Shown: positions 22,101 to 31,183 of the stretch, piece by piece
Numbering within the stretch: the stretch's first letter is position 1
Layout of the letters: every line of letters begins with the position of its first letter
NCBI GenBank assembly: GCA_958298945.1
Contig: OY282609.1
Location: 41,616,954 to 41,680,953, forward strand
DNA: 64,000 nt
Source: Atherix ibis
Taxonomy: Eukaryota > Arthropoda > Insecta > Diptera > Athericidae
Direction of reading: 5' to 3'
Program-made: the position numbers and the translations under genes
Notes under the pieces: model-generated
Seen by the model: the letters and a program-made list of their open reading frames with translations, nothing else
What the model was told of the DNA's origin: nothing
The model's database searches: none

Positions 22101-22536
22101 GGGCCGTGTGTTTCATAAATTTAAAAATGAGCTTCATTTTGAGAATGGATTGCTTTTTCGCGATCATCGACTGGTAATCCCAAGGGAATTACAGGTAAAA
22201 CTTAGCAGGTGGTTACATGCGCCACATTTAGGAATTGAGAAAACTCTTGCACGTGCAAGAATGCTGTATTACTGGCCTAACATGAACGGTCAGATAAAGG
22301 AGATGGTTACATCTTGTGCCATTTGTGAAAAGTTCACGCGTAACAACCAAAAAGAAGAACTGGTTCAAGAAGAACTTTCGAAGTATCCGTTCCATATAGT
22401 GTCGATGGATTTGTTCCATATAGTTCAAACCCGTAATACAGAACTTTACCTGCAATCCAAATTAGCAATAATAAGACGAGGCAAATTTCATTTGCAAATG
22501 GAAATTTGCAAAAAGAATTTGAACTATAATTTTTGA
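19165..22536 (+). CDS. gag-pol: Truncated gag-pol polyprotein fused to foreign tail (copy 1)
   Basis: Long open frame; Met codons occur at 19123 and 19165. The second (MSNDRLPKELDC) better suits Gag starts. In order: capsid region; zinc knuckles from CYNCGN; protease LDTGSDVDCIP; RT with YFDD (about 21127); RNase H QTDASKDGLG; integrase zinc finger HAPHLG...CAIC. At 22416 the frame crosses the duplication junction and ends in about 37 residues from the old gag fragment (QTRNTELYLQSKL...). The second knuckle has Asp in place of the zinc-binding His (codon 19984-19986). Integrase catalysis is lost because the core is absent. Confidence 0.9.
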   Translation: MSNDRLPKELDCTNVAKEWRAWKNEFLMYMRATGKATGTESIKIATFLWLIGRQAREIYNTLFPNDGTENGILVENIVVAPVAGEKEEPDQNAAIAVANQRTLNDVLKAFDGYCIPKKNTTMESFKFNKVLQKEKQPFAEFETELRKQIQFCDFNCKCDCGKELKYEERMLKDRIIIGVEDKKLQLKLLDGKDEPLNKVIEMCKTYEAAKENKVMLNTNNQSSINSVAEHQSSETVNAVTRRACYNCGNDFTANHMESCKAKNISCRSCGRKGDFQRFCKSKGKQVDNKGIKAENNFGNRKPDNNNSTNNGKQQQHSIDWGNSGNLVQIIDGSANRDIKVNRIYRINSSNVANHTKRWYKEYQIGNQLVKFKLDTGSDVDCIPAKIFKKLGVELQNENEKYSVFDYNGNKVNVLGTVKLKCIDTKLQTEHFSHFIVVDDVCEPILGLESSERFGLIKRTDVSSVASLSQTGDEFLKNNRDVFEGLGKFPGKFSINIRENSKPVLHYKKRIPNSLLNRLKLQLEKMVQDGIISPVDYPTDWVNNLQIIEKPNSSELRICLDPKPLNDCIKREHFLIPTIDDLMSGLADKCVFSVLDLKSGYWQMELDEVSSDLTTFMTPFGRYKFNRVPFGLNCVPELFQREMFKMLGDIEGVIIYFDDVGICARTEEEHDRIMNKVMERARKNNIKFNPDKIQYRKREVKFMGHMLFEGKFKANLKYRDAMLKMEKPGDKAAVLRFLGILKYLAKFIPNLSKQSAHLRNLTRNDVPFDWTENHDLEFRRLLDIVTSEPVLAVYDPKLPVIVQTDASKDGLGCVIVQNGHPVAYASRTLSKSEQKWAQIEKELLAIVFACQRFHYFLYGREFTVESDHKPLETLVKRDIDDVTMRLQRMLMSLLRYPKMTVVYKPGKEMLVADCLSRAQLSDCHEDTDLTGIIHSVTKSACLSKQNYDLYRSIIERDEIFLRICRYVENVWPNYHLLDDLGRVFHKFKNELHFENGLLFRDHRLVIPRELQVKLSRWLHAPHLGIEKTLARARMLYYWPNMNGQIKEMVTSCAICEKFTRNNQKEELVQEELSKYPFHIVSMDLFHIVQTRNTELYLQSKLAIIRRGKFHLQMEICKKNLNYNF
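22416..22423 (+). other. Eight-base templated filler at duplication junction
   Basis: ccatatag belongs to neither parent sequence at the join. With its flanks it forms gttccatatagt (22413-22424), an exact copy of 22389-22400 just upstream. Confidence 0.8.
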
Positions 22537-23110
22537 ATTAAATAAAGTCTATCTAATAGATTTAGTAAAACCGAATAGCAACCGAATATATCATGAAAAT
22601 AAATGATAATTTGATATTAAAAACTTTCAAGAAGGGAATAAATTATGATTTCTACGCAACCATCAATGGTGCATGATGCCAAATATTTCGAGAGGCTATG
22701 ACCCTTGAAATGGAAATCGAGGTTAGTAATACCCATGAGAATGGGAGAAAATTCATAAATCGGGATTATCACTGCTTCTATTATTATGCTTATTTCTTCT
22801 ATATGTATTAGAAGCAGTGATAATTAAGTAGTGATAATTATAAAAATTATATTGTAATAATAATAATTATAATATAAATAATATAATAGAGGTCCACAAA
22901 AATCAAAACATATTCTTCGAAATAATAATAATAGAAATTTAAGTAAATACAATTATGTAATCTTTCTAGTAGATTCAAATATAAATGTGTCAATATGTAA
23001 GAATAATATAATACATAATTACCTGATAAAAGCAAATACGATAAGCCATAACTAAACACAATATTTATACAAAGAGTTAAGCGTTCATAATATTAAAATA
23101 TAAGAATAAA

Positions 23111-23822
23111 ATAATAGAACATGGGTTCCATGTAGTCAATCATAGCCTACCAATAATTACAGATAGCATAATAGAAAGACATTTTCTAGTGAAATATTTG
23201 GTAAAGATTGATCACAAAACGTTCACCTTAGATTTGAGGGCCAATGTTGAATATACCAATGGGAGGCAAGCAATAAAATGTACACAACAAAATAAAGCTA
23301 AACCATCAATTCAAACAGAATAAAGGCACTACTAAATGAGCCAAACCTAGAAGATTCAAACGCAAAATTGGGCATAAAGAAATGTTATATGAAATACGAA
23401 GATGCGTTTCATCTGAAGGACAAACGACGCTCAGTGAATACTCTTTATACTCCGAGTATACATTAAAAACTATCGATTACCACATTCATAGATCGATAAA
23501 ATCAATAGTCAGGTGGAAAGGTTAATTTAAGATGACATACCATAGTCGAGCCAATTACAAACCCGTTTAATTCTACTCTCTTTTTTATTTCAAAAAAAAA
23601 ACACAGGACAGGAAAAAAGTGAAAATTGATCATCAACTATAGACAACTGAATAAGAAAATAGTTAATGATAAATTACCATTAACTCACCTCGATGATATC
23701 CTAAACAAATTAGAAGGGGCGAATTCTTCTCCACTCTCGATATGATAAGTTCTTTTCACTAGATTAATTTATGACAGAAATGTTCCAACAGTAAAATCCA
23801 TACGAACACAAATGAGTAAATT
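23111..23822 (+). pseudogene. Gypsy protease/RT fragment, duplicated copy
   Basis: Duplicate of 17255-17966, with caaaattggg for caacattggg and atcgattaccac for atagattaccat. These bases agree with units 1-3, so the changes arose in the upstream copy. Confidence 0.6.
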
Positions 23823-24435
23823 TTAATTTTGCCGATTTATATATACATTGATTTATTTGTTCTTTATGATAATTACTTTCTTATTTTATTTCTCAAATGA
23901 AGCATAATACCTCAGGTGATTTAGTTTAACATTAAGTTATTATCCATTTGTGTGCACTACGATAGTATAAACATGGAACGAGTCATTGACCAATGCATTG
24001 CGATTCATAATTGATGATTTTGCTTTGTAATCAAGCGAAGAGCAATTATGAACACAAGTGCATTGTTCATTCAATACTTCTGAGTAAGTATGCTTAAATA
24101 TGTTTAGTGTAATTAATTCAACCATATACTATAAGTGATAATTATAGCGGTAATACCATTGATAATGTTAAAGTTTATTATCTTTCACTTGTAAATATCA
24201 TAAAAAATATTAATTCGAATTAGCACCTTTTGTACATTGCATAGATGGCATACATCACACACTTGTTTTGCCTAAGTGCTAGATTATGAGCTTAGCTTTT
24301 TATTTAAATTACAACAATATTTAATTATTATTATTTAGATAAATATCTATATTATAACGGAATGTGGTTCTTTCATAATAACTTTAAAGTTGTTATGGGT
24401 TTTTGAACATAATATAGTTATGGGAGGGTATTGAC

Positions 24436-24678
24436 TGTAATAATATTGCTTGTTCATTAGTGAACAGCCGCTGTATGTCACTGTTGGTACTATAATATAT
24501 GCCTATGGTTATTGTGAATGCACCCATCAATGTATTTTGCCATTGTATACTGGGGGCCTCAGTTGAGCGTCAACCATCATCATGACAACATCTTATATTC
24601 AATAAACTACGCATGATTATTCAACTAGTATTTACTTTTAAAGTCTTTTAATTTATAATAATACCCACATTTATTACA
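24436..24678 (+). repeat. 5' LTR of gypsy element, copy 2
   Basis: 243 bp, duplicate of 18580-18822. One visible change, gaatgc for gaacgc. Confidence 0.9.
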
Positions 24679-24691
24679 TGGTGTCAGAAGT
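24679..24691 (+). promoter_or_regulatory. Primer-binding site, tRNA-Leu type (copy 2)
   Basis: TGGTGTCAGAAGT directly after the LTR, as at 18823. Confidence 0.7.
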
Positions 24692-25020
24692 AAAACTTGG
24701 AACGTAATTAGATCGTGGTTGGGAGAGCGGATTATTGAAAATTAATGAATTTTCGTGGATTTTTTGGAAAAGACATCGTGTTCGGTATCGAAAAAAGGAA
24801 TTCAACGTACAAGGGTGACGTCACGTTGTGAAATAGTTGTGAAATAGTGTGCAACATTACGAATTGTGGTGAAATACCTGACAAATATTGAAAATCATCG
24901 GATTTTGGGAGCATCATAGTCTGAAACGTGGATATGATCACCAAGCCATCATCAGAAAAATATTTATCGTAAATATTTTTGGATTATTTGTTTTGGAAAA
25001 TTGGATATTTAGCTGAAAAC

Positions 25021-28000
25021 ATGTCAAACGATCGTCTACCGAAGGAATTGGATTGCACAAACGTGGCAAAGGAATGGCGCGCATGGAAAAATGAATTTTT
25101 GATGTACATGCGAGCAACGGGTAAAGCAACGGGAACCGAATCAATAAAAATTGCAACATTTTTGTGGTTAATTGGCCGGCAAGCGCGGGAAATTTATAAT
25201 ACATTGTTTCCAAATGATGGAACGGAAAATGGTATTCTCGTAGAGAATATTGTAGTTGCACCAGTTGCGGGTGAAAAAGAAGAACCAGATCAAAATGCTG
25301 CTATCGCAGTAGCCAACCAGCGTACATTAAATGATGTTTTGAAGGCGTTCGATGGATATTGCATTCCAAAGAAAAATACAACTATGGAATCATTTAAGTT
25401 CAACAAAGTGTTGCAAAAAGAAAAGCAACCGTTTGCTGAATTTGAAACTGAACTTCGCAAGCAAATTCAGTTTTGTGATTTCAATTGTAAATGTGATTGT
25501 GGAAAGGAATTGAAATATGAAGAACGCATGTTGAAAGATAGAATCATCATTGGTGTGGAGGATAAAAAATTGCAATTGAAGCTGTTGGATGGCAAGGATG
25601 AGCCATTAAACAAAGTAATTGAAATGTGTAAAACGTACGAAGCAGCGAAAGAAAATAAGGTTATGTTGAACACAAATAACCAATCAAGTATCAACAGTGT
25701 GGCTGAGCATCAGTCATCGGAAACAGTTAATGCGGTAACGCGTCGTGCATGTTACAATTGTGGTAATGATTTCACAGCAAATCATATGGAATCTTGCAAA
25801 GCCAAGAATATCAGCTGCCGGTCATGTGGTCGTAAGGGTTATTTCCAGCGTTTTTGCAAATCGAAGGGAAAACAAGTGGACAATAAGGGAATCAAAGCGG
25901 AGAATAATTTTGGAAACCGTAAGCCGGACAACAACAACAGCACTAACAATGGAAAACAACAACAACACTCAATCGACTGGGGTAACTCAGGTAATCTGGT
26001 ACAAATCATTGATGGTAGTGCGAACAGGGACATTAAAGTAAATCGTATTTATAGAATAAATTCAAGCAGCGTGGCCAATCATACGAAGCGATGGTATAAA
26101 GAGTATCAGATAGGAAATCAATTAGTTAAATTTAAGCTGGATACTGGATCTGATGTGGACTGCATTCCGGCCAAAATATTCAAGAAGCTGGGGGTTGAAT
26201 TGCAAAATGAGAATGAAAAATATTCGGTTTTTGATTATAATGGAAATAAAGTAAATGTTTTGGGAACGGTTAAATTAAAATGCATTGATACAAAGTTACA
26301 AACGGAACATTTTTCTCATTTTATTGTTGTCGATGATGTATGTGAACCGATACTCGGTCTTGAATCAAGCGAACGATTTGGATTAATTAAACGAACAGAT
26401 GTAAGTTCTGTTGCTAGTTTGTCACAAACAGGGGATGAATTTTTGAAAAACAATCGTGATGTCTTCGAGGGTTTGGGTAAATTTCCGGGAAAGTTTTCGA
26501 TAAACATTAGGGAGAATTCAAAGCCAGTCCTTCACTATAAGAAACGGATACCAAACTCATTGTTGAATAGATTAAAGTTACAATTGGAAAAAATGGTACA
26601 GGATGGAATCATTTCACCTGTTGATTACCCAACGGACTGGGTTAATAATTTGCAAATAATCGAAAAGCCTAACTCTAGTGAACTTCGTATTTGCTTAGAC
26701 CCAAAACCACTCAACGATTGTATCAAGCGTGAACATTTTCTGATTCCAACGATCGATGATTTAATGTCTGGTTTGGCAGATAAATGCGTTTTTTCAGTTT
26801 TAGATTTGAAAAGTGGCTATTGGCAAATGGAATTGGACGAAGTAAGTTCAGATTTAACAACATTTATGACTCCGTTTGGTAGATACAAATTTAATCGCGT
26901 GCCATTTGGGCTTAATTGTGTACCGGAATTGTTTCAGCGTGAAATGTTTAAAATGTTGGGAGACATTGAAGGGGTGATTATCTATTTTGATGATGTCGGC
27001 ATTTGCGCCAGAACGGAAGAAGAACATGATCGGATCATGAATAAAGTAATGGAAAGAGCACGTAAAAATAACATCAAATTTAACCCGGATAAGATTCAAT
27101 ATCGTAAGCGCGAAGTTAAATTTATGGGTCATATGTTGTTTGAAGGAAAGTTTAAAGCGAATTTAAAGTATCGGGACGCGATGTTGAAAATGGAAAAACC
27201 CGGGGATAAAGCGGCCGTGTTAAGATTTCTGGGCATTTTGAAATATTTGGCCAAATTTATTCCAAATTTGTCGAAACAATCGGCACATTTACGTAACCTT
27301 ACGCGGAACGATGTCCCATTTGATTGGACGGAAAATCATGATCTGGAATTTAAAAGGTTGCTTGATATCGTAACATCGGAACCGGTGTTGGCAGTTTATG
27401 ATCCAAAATTGCCAGTCATTGTGCAAACGGATGCATCCAAAGATGGATTGGGTTGTGTTATTGTTCAGAATGGACACCCAGTAGCATATGCGTCTCGGAC
27501 GTTAAGTAAAAGTGAACAAAAGTGGGCTCAGATCGAAAAGGAGTTGTTGGCAATTGTTTTCGCGTGTCAGCGATTTCATTATTTTTTGTATGGACGCGAA
27601 TTTACGGTTGAAAGTGATCACAAGCCGTTGGAAACATTGGTCAAGCGGGATATTGATGATGTGACAATGCGGCTTCAGCGAATGCTCATGTCACTTCTAA
27701 GATATCCAAAAATGACTGTTGTTTACAAACCGGGTAAAGAAATGCTTGTAGCCGACTGCCTTTCACGGGCCCAATTATCCGATTGTCATGAAGATACGGA
27801 CTTAACGGGAATTATTCATTCAGTAACAAAATCAGCGTGTTTGTCTAAACAAAATTACGATTTATACCGGTCAATCATTGAACGTGATGAGATTTTTTTG
27901 CGAATTTGTCGATATGTGGAGAACGTTTGGCCAAATTATCATCTACTGGATGATCTGGGCCGTGTGTTTCATAAATTTAAAAATGAGCTTCATTTTGAGA

Positions 28001-28782
28001 ATGGATTGCTTTTTCGCGATCATCGACTGGTAATCCCAAGGGAATTACAGGTAAAACTTAGCAGGTGGTTACATGCGCCACATTTAGGAATTGAGAAAAC
28101 TCTTGCACGTGCAAGAATGCTGTATTACTGGCCTAACATGAACGGTCAGATAAAGGAGATGGTTACATCTTGTGCCATTTGTGAAAAGTTCACGCGTAAC
28201 AACCAAAAAGAAGAACTGGTTCAAGAAGAACTTCCGAAGTATCCGTTCCATATAGTGTCGATGGATTTGTTTGAGTATGCTGGGCAGGACTTCTTGTCTG
28301 TTATTGATGCATATTCGGGATATTTACTTGTTGAGCAACTGAAGAACAAAACAGCGCGTCATATCATTGGAAGATTGCAAAGTAATTTTGATAAAATCGG
28401 ATATCCAACTGTAGCTAAATCGGATAATGTACCTTTTAACTCGCGTGAATTTGAGGAATTTGTGAATGATTATAATATTGTCATGAAATTTTCAAGCCCT
28501 CGGTATCCACAAAGCAATGGGTTAGCCGAGAAGGGTGTGGCGATTGCGAAAAATATTTTGAAACGTTGTGTTGAGGAGCGGGATACGAAAAATTATCAAT
28601 ACCGAATTTTGGAGTATAACACAACTCCTGTGGCAAGTATGCGATTGACACCGGCCCAGTTGTTTTTTGGTCGGGTGGTCAAGACGGGAATGCCGATTTC
28701 GGGTTCATTGTTGACTCGGAGCAATTTAAGTGAGGAAACCGTTCAAAACAAAATAAAAGAAAAAAGGGAAAAGCAAAAGTAA
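25021..28782 (+). CDS. gag-pol: Gag-pol polyprotein, nearly complete (copy 2)
   Basis: Open from 24979; the Met at 25021 is the likely start. Residues counted from 24979: zinc knuckles from 258 and 280; protease DTGSD from Asp 388; RT YFDD at 669-672; RNase H Asp 818 (QTDASKDG); integrase HHCC near 1032-1070 and core Asp 1096, Asp 1149 and Glu 1184. Odd points: the second knuckle has Tyr 288 where His belongs, and the core reads SDNVPFNS, one residue short, giving 34 residues between the last two acidic residues where the family has 35. The frame stops at 28780 in a purine run; the C-terminal domain follows in the next frame. It would supply capsid, protease, RT/RNase H and integrase for retrotransposition. 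Confidence 0.9.
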   Translation: MSNDRLPKELDCTNVAKEWRAWKNEFLMYMRATGKATGTESIKIATFLWLIGRQAREIYNTLFPNDGTENGILVENIVVAPVAGEKEEPDQNAAIAVANQRTLNDVLKAFDGYCIPKKNTTMESFKFNKVLQKEKQPFAEFETELRKQIQFCDFNCKCDCGKELKYEERMLKDRIIIGVEDKKLQLKLLDGKDEPLNKVIEMCKTYEAAKENKVMLNTNNQSSINSVAEHQSSETVNAVTRRACYNCGNDFTANHMESCKAKNISCRSCGRKGYFQRFCKSKGKQVDNKGIKAENNFGNRKPDNNNSTNNGKQQQHSIDWGNSGNLVQIIDGSANRDIKVNRIYRINSSSVANHTKRWYKEYQIGNQLVKFKLDTGSDVDCIPAKIFKKLGVELQNENEKYSVFDYNGNKVNVLGTVKLKCIDTKLQTEHFSHFIVVDDVCEPILGLESSERFGLIKRTDVSSVASLSQTGDEFLKNNRDVFEGLGKFPGKFSINIRENSKPVLHYKKRIPNSLLNRLKLQLEKMVQDGIISPVDYPTDWVNNLQIIEKPNSSELRICLDPKPLNDCIKREHFLIPTIDDLMSGLADKCVFSVLDLKSGYWQMELDEVSSDLTTFMTPFGRYKFNRVPFGLNCVPELFQREMFKMLGDIEGVIIYFDDVGICARTEEEHDRIMNKVMERARKNNIKFNPDKIQYRKREVKFMGHMLFEGKFKANLKYRDAMLKMEKPGDKAAVLRFLGILKYLAKFIPNLSKQSAHLRNLTRNDVPFDWTENHDLEFKRLLDIVTSEPVLAVYDPKLPVIVQTDASKDGLGCVIVQNGHPVAYASRTLSKSEQKWAQIEKELLAIVFACQRFHYFLYGREFTVESDHKPLETLVKRDIDDVTMRLQRMLMSLLRYPKMTVVYKPGKEMLVADCLSRAQLSDCHEDTDLTGIIHSVTKSACLSKQNYDLYRSIIERDEIFLRICRYVENVWPNYHLLDDLGRVFHKFKNELHFENGLLFRDHRLVIPRELQVKLSRWLHAPHLGIEKTLARARMLYYWPNMNGQIKEMVTSCAICEKFTRNNQKEELVQEELPKYPFHIVSMDLFEYAGQDFLSVIDAYSGYLLVEQLKNKTARHIIGRLQSNFDKIGYPTVAKSDNVPFNSREFEEFVNDYNIVMKFSSPRYPQSNGLAEKGVAIAKNILKRCVEERDTKNYQYRILEYNTTPVASMRLTPAQLFFGRVVKTGMPISGSLLTRSNLSEETVQNKIKEKREKQK

Positions 28783-29323
28783 AGGGAAAAGGAATGCAAA
28801 AGCACTGCCAGTGTTAAATTTGGGTGATCTCGTTATTTTTAAGAAAAACGGAAGAGAATGGAATTATGGAACGATTGTTGGTAATGTAAATGGTCGATCG
28901 TACATCATTAGGGATAATTTTGATAATCATTTTAGACGCAACCGACGGTTCATAGCCAAGACTAAGAATAATGAAGTGAATGGGGGAGAAGTAATGTTTG
29001 AAGAAAATATTAGAAGTAATGTTGCTGGTCCAGAGGCATTGAAACCAATCGAAATTGTACCGCCACTTGGGCGCAACGTACAAGATAATGTTAACAATGA
29101 CAATGAACCAATTGTGTGTGATGTGGATGAACCAGTTCTACCAGTGTTGAATGATAGCAATACATCTTCAGATGAAGATCAAACCGCTGGTAGTTCTGAG
29201 TCAGAAGCAGAGTCGGCTAGCGATCAAGAGACATCCGAACCTGTAATGGTCAATGAGCCTGGAGTAACGAGAACTCGTAGTGGTCGTGTTAGTCATCCAC
29301 CTCAAAGATATGGTTGGAATTAA
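28783..29323 (+). CDS. Integrase C-terminal domain and tail, shifted frame
   Basis: Continues the polyprotein one base out of frame. KALPVLNLGDLVIFKKNG and the following GRSYIIRDN match the small beta-barrel at the end of gypsy integrases, followed by an acidic low-complexity stretch and a tail TRTRSGRVSHPPQRYGW. This tail motif (TRSGRvv.PPqRl) is common at the end of mag-type and other insect Pol proteins. No ATG starts this frame at the right place, so it is most simply the displaced end of gag-pol. Confidence 0.8.
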
Positions 29324-29404
29324 TTCAATGTAACAACCTTTTGATTTCAATAATTTCTCTGAATTATTCAGATATCATATTAGGTTAAATTTTGATTTTG
29401 TTTC

Positions 29405-29432
29405 AAAAAAAAAAAAAAAAAAAAAAAAAAAA
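29405..29432 (+). other. A28 run before 3' LTR (polypurine-tract position)
   Basis: Twenty-eight A then GCG directly precede the 3' LTR. This is where a polypurine tract belongs; the run may be an expanded tract. Homopolymer length is prone to sequencing error. Confidence 0.7.
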
Positions 29433-29435
29433 GCG

Positions 29436-29673
29436 TGTAATAATATTGCTTGTTCATTAGTGAACAGCCGCTGTATGTCACTGTTGGTACTATAATATAT
29501 GCCTATGGTTATTGTGAACGCACCCATCAATGTATTTTCCCATTGTATACTGGGGGCCTCAGTTGAGCGTCAACCATCATCATGACAACATCTTATATTC
29601 AATAAACTACGCATGATTATTCAACTAGTAAATTAAAGTCTTTTAATTTATAATAATACCCACATTTATTACA
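29436..29673 (+). repeat. 3' LTR of gypsy element
   Basis: 238 bp, TGTAATAA...TTATTACA. Lacks 5 bp relative to the 5' LTRs (ctagtaaattaaag against ctagtatttacttttaaag) and has ttttccc for ttttgcc. Followed by TTGAC. Confidence 0.9.
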
Positions 29674-29678
29674 TTGAC
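29674..29678. other. Target-site duplication TTGAC (right)
   Basis: Matches 18575-18579. Confidence 0.8.
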
Positions 29679-30269
29679 AAACAATAAAATTTCTGAAAAA
29701 TTGTTTAAAGAGATATAAGAAAATATTAAGCACATGTTTTAGATTCTAAAATCGACGTCACAATTAAATAGACAATGTATCCTATCGTTTAGATGTTGCT
29801 GAAGAATTTCTGGCTTAAATATTTATTAGAAAATTATAACGTCCCTAAAAGAGCGATATATCAATTCGTTTGTTGAATCCAAGCAACGACTCATGAAAAC
29901 GTGCCGTGGTTATTAGGTTTAGTTATAGTACGTATCTGCTGGTTCAGTCGATCACGAGATATTACAATGGCCAAAGTTGGGTCCATTGTAATATCTCGTG
30001 TTCATCAAAGCTTAACTCCCCTGAGGACAGTGTCTCTAAATAATATTTGAGTGTCTCTAAATTTAAAGAGATGTTCAATGGTATGCATAGAAATTCGCTA
30101 TAAATAATGAAATAAAAATTATATTAAATTGAATGAAAAAAGATAATTTTAACAATAATAAATAAGGGAAACATAAAAATAGAGTAAAAATAGTATTGTA
30201 ATATATAAGAAAACCAATATTCAATAAATAATAAATTTATTATTAAAGTAAAAAGTAAAAAATGTATAT
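29679..30269. other. No gene seen; one strong hairpin
   Basis: AT-rich with short frames only. Contains the 18-bp inverted repeat 29953-30000. Confidence 0.6.
29953..30000. repeat. 18-bp perfect inverted repeat
   Basis: CACGAGATATTACAATGG (29953-29970) and its exact complement (29983-30000), loop 12 nt. Confidence 0.9.
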
Positions 30270-31155
30270 AATTGAACTGTTTATCACTGGATTTCGTAAG
30301 TACCTTTTCAGTTTTACTTCGGTTTATATTTTGTTTCGAAAATTTTGCTTCTCTGTCATATATTCGTCGTGTAATTATATTTACGTTTTTTTTCAATGAT
30401 TTTTTCGAGTTCTTATATATTTATCTTTAATTTTGATAATATGTCAGTGTATTGACATTTAATTTTCCTTATTTATAGTACGTCTAATCTTGTTCGAGTA
30501 GTTTGGATGAGATGTTTTTATTACTAAACAAACTTACGACTGAACTGTGATCTGTTACTATGGTAAATCTTGTGCCATTAAAATATGTGTTAAAGTAATT
30601 TATACTTCAGTGGGTACCGAGTAGTTCCTTTTTAATAACTGGTTTGTTTAATTCACACATGTTTAGCGAAGACTATTGACTTATCTTTCCCAATTTCACC
30701 TTGTGATAAAACTGCACCCAGGGCATAATCTAATGCATCTATAGTAATTACAAGTAGGTTATCAAAATTGGGGTATTGCAGTAGGGGTGGACTTATTAAT
30801 GTCTTTTTAATATGTTGAATGCCTTTGCACATTCACTAGTCCAATAAAAAAGGGGTTTTGCAATATCAGCAAATCGTGTGATGAAGCGTCTGTAGTTATT
30901 ACAGAATGCCACGAATCTTTCAATTTTATCAGTGCAATTTGGTGTTGAATAATCCTTGATAATCTTATTCTTGTTGGGATCTATTTTTATCCTATTAGCG
31001 GTTATCAAGTGTTCAAGAAATATTACTCTTGATTTTAGCACATTGCATTTTGCTGCTGTTAGCATTCTTCTTAACCTAAAGATTGTATTCTCTTAACATA
31101 GTGAAAATCTCTTTTACTCGTATGTTGTCATTATGACTATTGATATCCTTGCCAA
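30270..31155 (-). pseudogene. Ty3/Gypsy RT-RNase H fragment (17.6/gypsy-like)
   Basis: Minus strand from 31155 down. RT end with SHNDNIRVKEIFTMLREYN; thumb KCNVLKSRVIFLEHLITANR, then NNYRRFITRFADIAKPL. RNase H follows with TIDALDYALGAVLSQGEIGK (Asp 1 region) and FTIVTDHSSV, then a GKxN..DxLS end and RRxYDRE. Frameshifts occur near 31075 and 30660, with stops after 30560. No catalytic YxDD is visible in the retained part. The insect 17.6/297-type block order supports the assignment. Confidence 0.75.
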
Positions 31156-31183
31156 AGACGTTTAAACGTAAATGGTTGTTTTA

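Larger units (their letters stand above)
16568..22415 (+). repeat. 5.86-kb tandem duplication, first copy
   Basis: Everything from the gag fragment at 16568 to the integrase codon at 22415 recurs with a constant offset of 5856 bp at 22424-28271. I saw about 15 single-base differences over the block, e.g. LTR gaacgc/gaatgc, and codon changes Asp/Tyr, Asn/Ser, Arg/Lys, Ser/Pro. The copies are about 99.7 percent alike, so the duplication is recent or the assembly repeated one locus. Confidence 0.9.
18580..22415 (+). mobile_element. Ty3/Gypsy element copy 1, truncated in integrase
   Basis: 5' LTR, primer site, leader and gag-pol up to the first catalytic Asp of integrase. Then the duplication junction replaces the rest, and there is no 3' LTR. 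It cannot be a separate insertion, because its left flank and target duplication are exact copies of those of copy 2. Confidence 0.9.
22424..28271 (+). repeat. 5.86-kb tandem duplication, second copy
   Basis: Offset 5856 bp from 16568-22415. Holds the partial gag (22424-22536), hairpin 22765-22824, protease/RT fragment 23111-23822, the flank, and the 5' part of the complete LTR element. Confidence 0.9.
24436..29673 (+). mobile_element. Ty3/Gypsy element copy 2, full length (mag-like)
   Basis: 5238 bp: LTR 24436-24678, primer site 24679-24691, leader, gag-pol 25021-28782, shifted C-terminal frame to 29323, poly-A, LTR 29436-29673, then TTGAC. One gag-pol frame with two zinc knuckles, integrase motif CAICEKF, the TRSGRVSHPPQRYGW tail and a tRNA-Leu primer site resemble the mag lineage, but lineage is judged by eye. 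The LTRs differ by a 5-bp indel and a few bases, so the insertion is not brand new. A frameshift, an altered zinc knuckle and a shortened integrase core argue it is inactive. Confidence 0.9.

Noticed and set aside
28770..28812. Programmed frameshift between pol and the integrase tail
   Set aside because: The site lies inside integrase, where such signals are not known, and no slippery heptamer with a stem is evident; an indel in a purine run is simpler.
18580..29673. Two independent gypsy insertions
   Set aside because: Flanks and target duplication of copy 2 are copies of those of copy 1, and there is only one 3' LTR.
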